The notes below the pieces were generated by a model. That model was not told where the DNA came from, did no database searches, and saw nothing but the letters and a program-made list of their open reading frames with translations. From Methylocystaceae bacterium (lineage in GTDB: Bacteria; Pseudomonadota; Alphaproteobacteria; Rhizobiales; Beijerinckiaceae): a stretch of 18,893 bases of DNA. Each line of letters starts with the position of its first letter. The stretch's first letter is position 1. Below are positions 13,207 to 18,893 of the stretch, one piece after another. The position numbers and the translations under genes are program-made. The stretch spans positions 1-18,893 of the forward strand of contig PQAN01000061.1 in assembly GCA_003105285.1 (NCBI GenBank). The letters are read 5' to 3'.

Positions 13207-14616
13207 ATGACCACGGCCAAGGACGTTCTCAAGCAGATCGTCGACAACGACGTAAAATATGTGGATTTCCGCTTCACCGATCCGCGCGGCAAGTGGCAGC
13301 ACGTCACCTTCGACGTCTCCATCGTCGATGAAGACGCCTTGAACGAAGGCATCATGTTCGACGGTTCGTCCATCGCCGGCTGGAAGGCGATCAACGAGTC
13401 GGACATGCTCCTGCGTCCGGACCTGACGACCGTGGCGACCGATCCGTTCTTCGCCGCCTCGACGCTGTCGATCATCTGTGACGTGCTCGAGCCGACCACC
13501 GGCCTGCCCTACAATCGCGACCCGCGCGGCATCGCCAAGAAGGCGTTGGTCTATCTGCAGTCGCTCGGCGTCGGCGACACCGCCTTCTTCGGTCCGGAAG
13601 CCGAATTCTTCGTCTTCGACGACGTGCGCTTCTCCACCGACCCGTACAACACCGGCTTCACCGTCGACTCGACCGAGCTGCCCACCAACTCGGATACGGC
13701 TTACGAGGGCGGCAACCTCGGCCACCGCGTGCGCACCAAGGGCGGCTATTTCCCGGTTCCGCCGGTCGACTCGGCGCAGGACATGCGCGGCGAAATGCTC
13801 GCGGCCATGGCGGCGATGGGCGTCAAGGTCGAGAAGCACCATCACGAGGTCGCTTCGGCTCAGCACGAGCTCGGCCTGAAGTTCGAGACGCTCGTCACCG
13901 TCGCCGACCATCTGCAGATCTACAAATATGCGATCCATCAGGTCGCGCATTCCTACGGCAAGTCGGCGACCTTCATGCCCAAGCCCGTCTATGGCGACAA
14001 CGGCTCCGGCATGCACGTCCATCAGTCGATCTGGAAGGAAGGCAAGCCCGTCTTCGCCGGCGACAAATACGCCGGCCTGAGCCAGGAATGCCTGTGGTAC
14101 ATCGGCGGCATCATCAAGCACGCCAAGGCGCTCAACGCCTTCACCAATCCGTCGACGAACTCCTATAAGCGCCTGGTTCCGGGCTTCGAGGCCCCGGTGC
14201 TGCTCGCCTATTCGTCGCGCAACCGCTCGGCCTCCTGCCGCATTCCCTTCGCGACCAGCCCGAAGGCGAAGCGCATCGAGGTCCGTTTCCCCGACCCGAC
14301 CGCCAATCCCTATCTGGCGTTCTCGGCCATGCTGATGGCCGGTCTCGACGGCATCGCCAACCGGATCGACCCCGGCGCGCCCGCCGACAAGGATCTCTAC
14401 GATCTGCCGCCGGAAGAGTTGAAGGCGATCCCGACCGTCTGCGGCTCCTTGCGTGAGGCGCTGGACAGCCTGAAGGCCGATCACGCCTTCCTGACCGTCG
14501 GCGGCGTGTTCAGCGAGGACTTCATCAGCTCCTACATCGACCTGAAGTATCAGGACGTCTATCGCTTCGAGATGGCGCCGCATCCGGTCGAGTACGACAT
14601 GTATTATTCCTACTGA
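13207..14616 (+). CDS. glnA: Glutamine synthetase, type I
   Basis: This 469-residue dodecameric cytoplasmic enzyme makes glutamine from glutamate, ammonia and ATP. Seen: FDGSSIAGW near the N-terminus, the metal-site stretch FFGPEAEFFVFDDV, the NGSGMHVHQSIWK motif, the ATP-binding region around KRLVPGFEAPVLLAYS, and the adenylylation loop KDLYDLPPEE with Tyr398. The length and the adenylylation tyrosine identify the GSI-beta class controlled by GlnE and, through it, GlnB. It starts 94 bp after glnB with AGAGAGG upstream. It is closed by a strong hairpin terminator, so glnB-glnA form one unit separate from smc. Confidence 0.98.
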   Translation: MTTAKDVLKQIVDNDVKYVDFRFTDPRGKWQHVTFDVSIVDEDALNEGIMFDGSSIAGWKAINESDMLLRPDLTTVATDPFFAASTLSIICDVLEPTTGLPYNRDPRGIAKKALVYLQSLGVGDTAFFGPEAEFFVFDDVRFSTDPYNTGFTVDSTELPTNSDTAYEGGNLGHRVRTKGGYFPVPPVDSAQDMRGEMLAAMAAMGVKVEKHHHEVASAQHELGLKFETLVTVADHLQIYKYAIHQVAHSYGKSATFMPKPVYGDNGSGMHVHQSIWKEGKPVFAGDKYAGLSQECLWYIGGIIKHAKALNAFTNPSTNSYKRLVPGFEAPVLLAYSSRNRSASCRIPFATSPKAKRIEVRFPDPTANPYLAFSAMLMAGLDGIANRIDPGAPADKDLYDLPPEELKAIPTVCGSLREALDSLKADHAFLTVGGVFSEDFISSYIDLKYQDVYRFEMAPHPVEYDMYYSY

Positions 14617-14640
14617 TCGTTTCGGCGATCGCGGAATTGG

Positions 14641-14668
14641 AAAGGGCGGCCGAGAGGCCGCCCTTTTT
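14641..14668 (+). terminator. Factor-independent terminator of glnA
   Basis: GGGCGGCC (14644-14651), loop GAGA, GGCCGCCC (14656-14663), then five T residues. The three A bases before the stem extend it by pairing with the first T bases. It begins 24 bases after the glnA stop. A textbook intrinsic terminator. Confidence 0.93.
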
Positions 14669-14772
14669 CGTGACGGCGCGGAGTCCCGCAAACGGAGCGC
14701 TCCCGATTCGCTCACAACATATCGCCCCCTTCTTCTTGCATTCCCCACTATTTTGTGGCGCTCTTTCGCGCC

Positions 14773-17586
14773 ATGAAATTCCAGCGGCTGCGACTCCTCG
14801 GCTTCAAGAGCTTTTGCGAGGCCACCGATTTCCTGATCGAACCGGGACTGACCGGCGTCGTCGGGCCGAACGGCTGCGGAAAATCCAATCTCGTCGAGGC
14901 CCTGCGCTGGGTCATGGGCGAGAACTCCTACAAGAACATGCGCGGCTCGGGGATGGACGACGTCATCTTCTCGGGCGGCGGCTCGCGGCCGGCGCGCAAT
15001 CTCGCCGAAGTCGGCCTCGTCCTCGACAACTCCTCGCGCACGGCGCCGGCCGCCTTCAACGACGCCGAGACGCTCGAAGTGACGCGCCGCATCGAGCGCG
15101 AAGCGGGCTCCACCTATCGCATCAACGGCCGCGAGGTGCGGGCGCGCGACGTGCAATTGCTGTTCGCCGACGCCTCGACCGGCGCGCGTTCGCCGGCGCT
15201 GGTGCGGCAGGGGCAGATCGGCGAGATCATCTCCGCGAAGCCGCAGGCGCGCCGCCGCATTCTGGAGGAGGCGGCCGGCGTCGCCGGCCTACATTCGCGC
15301 CGGCACGAAGCCGAGCTGCGCCTGTCCGCGGCGTCCGAAAATCTCACCCGTCTCGAGGATGTGCTGAAGCAGGTCGACGGGCAGACCGACAGTCTGCGCC
15401 GGCAGGCGCGGCAGGCGGCGCGCTATCGCGTCATCGCTGCGCAAATCCGCCAGAACGAAGCGCTCGCCGCCTTCATCGCGCATCGACTCGCGACCGAGCA
15501 ATTGGCCTCCGCCGAGCGCAAGCTCGCGGAGGATGCGCGCCTCGTCGACGAACGTACGCTGGAGCAGGCCGAGACGGCGCGCGCCCAGGCGATCGCCGCT
15601 CACGCCTTGCCGGGCCTGCGGGACAAGGAGGCCGAGGCCGGCGCGGCGCTGCATCGCCTCGTCGTGGCGCGCGACGCCCTCGACGGCGAGGAGAAGCGCG
15701 CCAAGGAGCGCATCGCCGAGCTGACGCGCCATGCCGAGCAATTCGCGCGCGACCTCGAGCGCGAGCGCGCGCTCATCGACGACGCCGCCGAGGTGACGCA
15801 GCGTCTCGAGGACGAGCGCGGTGAACTCGCCGAGCAGGACGCGTTCGGCGGCGAGCGCGAAGAGGCGGCGCGCGAGCGTTTGGCCGAGATCGAAGAGGCG
15901 CTGGCGCGGACCGAGGCCGAGCTGTCCTCCGCCCAAGCCTCGCTCGCCGGCGTCAATGCGCAGCGCGCCGCGCTCGAAGCCGGCTTGCGGGACGAGACGC
16001 AGCGCGTCGCCCGCTTCGAGGCCGAACTGACGCGCGTCGAGACCGAATTCGCGCTCATCGCCGCGCAAGGCGGCGGGGCGGAGGAGGTCGAGCGGCTCGC
16101 GGAAGCGCTGGAGCTCGCGATCGAAGAGGGACGCGAGGCGGAGGCCGCGGCTCTCGCGGCCGAAGAATCCGTCGTCGCCGCGCGCGAGGCCGAGGCCGTC
16201 TCGCGCATTCCGCTCGCCGAGGCCGAAAAGCGCGCGGCGCGTCTCGAGACGGAAGTGCGCACGCTCGAAAAGCTGCTCGACTCCGGCGGCGGCGACCTCT
16301 GGGCGCCGGTCATCGAGAGCGTCGGCGTCGCCAAGGGCTATGAGACGGCGCTCGGCGCCGCGCTCGGAGACGATCTCGACGCATCGGTCGAGACCTCCGC
16401 GCCCGCCCATTGGGCCCTGACGTCCGCCGCCGGCGATCCGCCTCTGCCGCCCGGCGTGCAGCCGCTCGCCGCGCTCGTGCAGGCGCCGCCGGCGCTCGGG
16501 CGCCGACTGGCGCAGATCGGCGTGGTGCTGCGCGGCGAGGGCGCCGCTCTGCGCGCCTTGTTGAAGCCCGGCCAGCGCCTCGTCTCCAAGGAGGGCGATC
16601 TGTGGCGCTGGGACGGCTATACGCAAGCCGCCGAGGCGCCGACGGCCGCCGCTCGCCGGCTCGTCGAGAAGAACCGGCTGGAGGATTTGCGCAAGGAAGC
16701 GGCCGTCGCCCGCGCCTCGGCCGACGCCTTCGCCGACGACGCGCAGGACGCGCAGGCGCAATTGCGCGCGGCGACGCTCGCCGAGAGCGAGGCGCGCGAG
16801 GCGCAACGCCGGTCCCGCGCCCGTATCGACGAGGCGCGCGAGCGCCATGGCGTCGCCGAGCGGCGTCTCGGGCAGATCGCCCAACGTTTGTCGGCCCTGC
16901 AGGAGGCCAAGGCGCAAGTCCTCGCCAATCGTGACGAGGCGGCGCAAAAGCGCCAATCCGCCGCGCGGGCGCTCGACGAGCTCGACGAGCCCGCCTCGCT
17001 CGCCGGCGCCGTCGAACATGTGCGGGCGCGGGCCGCCGCCGAGCGTGCGCAGGCCGGCGAAGCGCGCGCCGCCCTGTCGGCGCTGCGCCATCAGGCGGAG
17101 ACGCGCGCCGCGCGCAGGGCCGCGATCCTGCGCGAGAACGCCTCCTGGATGGAGCGGCGCGACCGCGCCCAGGACCGCATCGCCGAATTGGAGCGCCGCC
17201 TCGAGGATTCGCGTGACGAGCAGGAGCGGCTGATCGATTCGCCGGAGACTTTCCTGCTCCAGCGCCGCAATCTTCTCTCGGCGATCGAAGAGGCCGAGGC
17301 CGCCCGCCGCGCCGCCGCCGATGCGCGCACGACCGGCGAGACCGCGCAGGCGGAATCCGATCGCGCCGCCCGCATGGCGCTGGAGGCGATGAGCGCCGCG
17401 CGCGAGGAGAAGGCCCGTAGCGAGGCGCAGCTCGAGGCCGCTCGCCGCCGCGCCGCCGACGTCGAACATGCGATCGCCGTCGAACTGGAGACCGATCCGC
17501 GCGCGCTCGCCGAGCTCGCCGGCATCGCGCCGGGCGCGGAGCTGCCGGCCATCTCCCCAGCGTCGAGCGCCGGCTCGAGACGCTGA
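14773..17586 (+). CDS. smc: Chromosome segregation protein SMC, N-terminal part (frameshifted)
   Basis: SMC dimers with kleisin ScpA/ScpB compact and separate chromosomes. This frame holds the start MKFQRLRLLGFKSF, Walker A GPNGCGKS (31-38), the VRQGQIGEIISAKP and RRRILEEAAGVAGL elements of the head, and a long Ala/Glu/Arg coiled coil. The hinge lies at about 505-620 (from GGGDLWAPVIESVGVAKGYE to DLWRWDGYTQ), followed by the returning coiled coil. It ends with a stray tail after Pro-Ala-Ile-Ser, missing the signature motif and Walker B. Those continue in another frame just downstream. Adding one C near 17555-17558 would join both parts into a protein of about 1152 residues, normal for alphaproteobacterial SMC. 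ATG 14773 is chosen over GTG 14755 because the family begins MKF. Likely a sequencing error, or a real recent mutation. Confidence 0.93.
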   Translation: MKFQRLRLLGFKSFCEATDFLIEPGLTGVVGPNGCGKSNLVEALRWVMGENSYKNMRGSGMDDVIFSGGGSRPARNLAEVGLVLDNSSRTAPAAFNDAETLEVTRRIEREAGSTYRINGREVRARDVQLLFADASTGARSPALVRQGQIGEIISAKPQARRRILEEAAGVAGLHSRRHEAELRLSAASENLTRLEDVLKQVDGQTDSLRRQARQAARYRVIAAQIRQNEALAAFIAHRLATEQLASAERKLAEDARLVDERTLEQAETARAQAIAAHALPGLRDKEAEAGAALHRLVVARDALDGEEKRAKERIAELTRHAEQFARDLERERALIDDAAEVTQRLEDERGELAEQDAFGGEREEAARERLAEIEEALARTEAELSSAQASLAGVNAQRAALEAGLRDETQRVARFEAELTRVETEFALIAAQGGGAEEVERLAEALELAIEEGREAEAAALAAEESVVAAREAEAVSRIPLAEAEKRAARLETEVRTLEKLLDSGGGDLWAPVIESVGVAKGYETALGAALGDDLDASVETSAPAHWALTSAAGDPPLPPGVQPLAALVQAPPALGRRLAQIGVVLRGEGAALRALLKPGQRLVSKEGDLWRWDGYTQAAEAPTAAARRLVEKNRLEDLRKEAAVARASADAFADDAQDAQAQLRAATLAESEAREAQRRSRARIDEARERHGVAERRLGQIAQRLSALQEAKAQVLANRDEAAQKRQSAARALDELDEPASLAGAVEHVRARAAAERAQAGEARAALSALRHQAETRAARRAAILRENASWMERRDRAQDRIAELERRLEDSRDEQERLIDSPETFLLQRRNLLSAIEEAEAARRAAADARTTGETAQAESDRAARMALEAMSAAREEKARSEAQLEAARRRAADVEHAIAVELETDPRALAELAGIAPGAELPAISPASSAGSRR
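17554..17560 (+). other. Frameshift site in smc (C run)
   Basis: The sequence TCTCCCCAG holds a four-C run at 17555-17558. One extra C would give Ile-Ser-Pro-Ser-Val-Glu-Arg-Arg-Leu and move the reading from the upstream to the downstream frame without disturbing the coiled coil. Before this point the upstream frame reads as SMC; after it only the downstream frame does. A single-base loss in a homopolymer is the simplest explanation. Confidence 0.85.
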
Positions 17587-17612
17587 AGGCCGATCGCGAG
17601 CGGCTCGGCGCG

Positions 17613-18230
17613 GTGAATCTGCGCGCCGAGGACGAACTGGCGGAAGTCGAAGCGCAGCGCGAGAAAATGCTCGGCGAGCGCGAGGACCTCTCCGAGGCGA
17701 TCAAGAAATTGCGCGGCGCGATCGCGAGCCTCAACAAGGAGGGCAGGGAGCGCCTGCTCGCCGCCTTCGACCAGGTCAATACGCATTTCAAGGAGCTGTT
17801 CACCGTGCTGTTCGGCGGCGGCACCGCGGAGCTGCAACTCGTCGAGAGCGACGACCCGCTGGAGGCGGGCCTCGACATTCTCGCCCGCCCGCCCGGCAAG
17901 AAACCGCAGACGATGACGCTGCTGTCCGGCGGCGAGCAGGCGCTCACCGCCATGTCGCTCATCTTCGCGGTGTTCCTCACCAATCCGTCGCCCATCTGCG
18001 TGCTCGACGAGGTCGACGCGCCGCTCGACGATTCCAATGTCGAGCGCTTCTGCGATCTGCTCGAGGAAATGCGCAAGAAAACCGACACGCGTTTCGTCAC
18101 CATCACGCATAACCCCATCACCATGGCGCGCATGGACCGGCTGTTCGGCGTGACGCAGGCCGAACGCGGCATTTCGCAGATCGTCTCCGTCGATCTCGAA
18201 CAGGCCGAGAAATTCGCGCAGGCGAGCTGA
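17613..18230 (+). CDS. smc: SMC, C-terminal ATPase head part (frameshifted)
   Basis: This is the C-terminal head of SMC. SMC-like sequence in this frame begins at about 17559 (SVERRLETLKADRERLGAVN). GTG 17613 is only a nominal start, since the true start is that of the upstream part at 14773. Seen: the end of the coiled coil, HFKELFTVLFGGGTAELQLV, the ABC signature LLSGGEQALTAMSLIFAVF, Walker B with catalytic Glu in PICVLDEVDAPLDD, and THNPITMARMDRLFGVTQ near the end. All catalytic residues of this half are intact, which suggests the gene has not been decaying and that the break is recent or artefactual. In the rebuilt protein the signature lies near residue 1050 and Walker B near 1076. Confidence 0.9.
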   Translation: MNLRAEDELAEVEAQREKMLGEREDLSEAIKKLRGAIASLNKEGRERLLAAFDQVNTHFKELFTVLFGGGTAELQLVESDDPLEAGLDILARPPGKKPQTMTLLSGGEQALTAMSLIFAVFLTNPSPICVLDEVDAPLDDSNVERFCDLLEEMRKKTDTRFVTITHNPITMARMDRLFGVTQAERGISQIVSVDLEQAEKFAQAS

Positions 18231-18243
18231 GGGATGGTCGTTT

Positions 18244-18304
18244 CGCTCGGCGCGAGCGTTCATGACGCGGGCGGCTTGCGACACTCGACGAGCTCGCCGC
18301 CCGC
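18244..18304. other. Hairpins between convergent smc and crystallin genes
   Basis: Two inverted repeats follow the smc stop: CGCTCG-GCG-CGAGCG (18244-18258), and GCGGGCGGC (18267-18275) with GCCGCCCGC (18296-18304) around a 20-base loop. No T tract follows either, so they are not classic terminators. They sit between convergent genes and might slow polymerase from both sides. Confidence 0.35.
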
Positions 18305-18385
18305 GCTGTCCGGTAACGCGAGGAATGTTCGTCTCGAAAGCTCATGCTGACGCCGCATCACTCGCGCTCACTGTCATGACGGCTT

Positions 18386-18670
18386 TCAACCCGTGGCCCT
18401 CAGCGATGAAATGGCGTCGTTCGGGACATTGTAATCTTCGACCCACGCGTATTGGCCGGGGCCGAAGGTGCGGCCGCCGACCGGCTCGACGAAATTCGCA
18501 TGCCTGAACACCGTCCAGTCGCCCGACAAGACGACGAAAGACGAGATGCGATCGTTGAGCGAATTGTCTTCGGCGTCGTTGAGGTTCGCCTCGTAACCGA
18601 AGATGTGGCGGTGTCTGCCCCTGAACTCCTTGTGCTCGAAGACGATGATGTGCTCGTTGCGATGTGACAT
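18386..18670 (-). CDS. Single-domain beta/gamma-crystallin family protein
   Basis: This 94-residue protein forms one complete beta/gamma-crystallin domain of two Greek-key motifs. Motif one runs from IIVFEHKEFRGRHRHIFG to NDRISSFVVLSG; motif two runs from WTVFRHANFVEPVGGRTFG through PGQYAWVED to NDAISSLRA. Both carry the calcium-binding consensus (N/D)(N/D)xx(S/T)S, as NDRISS (39-44) and NDAISS (84-89), so the double calcium clamp appears intact. There is no signal peptide, which implies a cytoplasmic location. ATG 18670 has GGAGG eight bases upstream; the open frame before it is not family-like. Microbial relatives are often calcium-stabilised stress or dormancy proteins. An EcfG-like promoter lies upstream. 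Confidence 0.9.
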   Translation of the reverse strand: MSHRNEHIIVFEHKEFRGRHRHIFGYEANLNDAEDNSLNDRISSFVVLSGDWTVFRHANFVEPVGGRTFGPGQYAWVEDYNVPNDAISSLRATG

Positions 18671-18788
18671 TCTCGTTTCCTCCAATTTTTTGAAAACAAG
18701 CTCTGCTCCGCGCCGGGCTCGGATGTCGCCGCGCGTCGATGAAGAAAACAACTGAAAACACGTGGCGCTTTTCGCCCGGCGTTTACAC

Positions 18789-18813
18789 AACTCGGGAGCT
18801 TTCCGGACGTTCC
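18789..18813 (-). promoter_or_regulatory. EcfG-like (general stress) promoter of the crystallin gene
   Basis: On the minus strand, GGAAC (18813-18809), a 16-bp spacer and AGTT (18792-18789) fit the alphaproteobacterial EcfG consensus GGAAC-N16/17-CGTT with one mismatch. Transcription would start near 18780, about 110 bases before the crystallin ATG. A nearby AT-rich patch (18815-18842) could hold a second promoter. Not proven. Confidence 0.45.
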
Positions 18814-18893
18814 GAACTTAAGTAGTTTTTTAGTAATATTCGAAGAGAGCGGGCGCCGCCGTTTTTTCGCTAGCGCGGTCTCCGAGCGAACTG

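Noticed and set aside
13144..15156. A 670-codon minus-strand open frame across glnA and the start of smc
   Set aside because: It runs antisense through two well-identified genes and a terminator, and has low-complexity composition and no recognisable motif.
17554..17613. Programmed ribosomal frameshifting in smc
   Set aside because: A -1 shift would join the frames, but there is no X-XXY-YYZ heptamer or evident downstream pseudoknot, and SMC genes are not known to use it. A missing base is simpler.
15289..18172. Long minus-strand open frames opposite smc (726 and 620 codons)
   Set aside because: They mirror the Ala/Glu/Arg coiled-coil codons of smc. The repetitive composition is a by-product of the sense gene.
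1..18893. CRISPR arrays, tRNA or rRNA genes, insertion sequences or prophage genes
   Set aside because: No regularly spaced repeats, no tRNA-like cloverleaf that I could recognise, and no transposase, integrase or structural phage gene were seen on either strand.

Overview
The window reads as ordinary chromosome of a GC-rich alphaproteobacterium, most likely a member of the Hyphomicrobiales (Rhizobiales). The pointers are the glnB-glnA pair, an ETF:ubiquinone oxidoreductase, a DUF3108 protein, a possible EcfG-type stress promoter, and short dispersed intergenic repeats of a kind common in that order. A Methylocystis/Methylosinus-like host is possible, but nothing here proves it. I see no rRNA, tRNA, CRISPR array, transposase, integrase or phage gene.

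Layout. Bases 1-910 (+) hold the end of an unrecognised gene, a YqhA-family membrane protein and a dispersed repeat. Bases 925-1543 (-) hold two small, tightly coupled genes: a one-segment membrane protein and a secreted four-cysteine protein. Bases 1640-5257 (-) form a four-gene operon in which every junction is an ATGA overlap: an HXXEE membrane protein, a HlyD/YbhG adaptor, an ABC ATPase and an ABC-2 permease. Together they look like one efflux machine. Divergent from it are an ETF-ubiquinone oxidoreductase (5369-7048) and a YdcF/ElyC-like protein (7150-7944). These meet a convergent LuxR-type regulator (8033-8896) whose receiver domain lacks the phospho-accepting aspartate. A 37-residue membrane miniprotein with a near-perfect ribosome binding site lies at 9167-9280 (-). 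A DUF1190-like protein follows at 9649-10071 (+).

Bases 10262-11622 (-) encode a DUF3108 protein and a YkgJ-type cysteine-cluster protein, divergent from a 3-mercaptopyruvate-type sulfurtransferase (11737-12615). Next come the nitrogen-control genes glnB and glnA, with a strong terminator after glnA, and then smc. The smc reading frame is broken by an apparent one-base loss in a C run near 17555-17558, so the ATPase head is split between two frames. The window closes with a single-domain beta/gamma-crystallin (18386-18670, -) that carries both calcium-binding motifs and has an EcfG-like promoter upstream.

The least expected points are: two copies of one hairpin-bearing repeat, in opposite orientations, each immediately after a stop codon, with a compensatory base pair in the stem; the twin palindromes 21 bp apart upstream of glnB; the aspartate-less receiver; the 37-residue miniprotein; and the smc frameshift. 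I found no clear candidate for a wholly new multi-gene system. The HXXEE-led exporter operon and the repeat family are the nearest.
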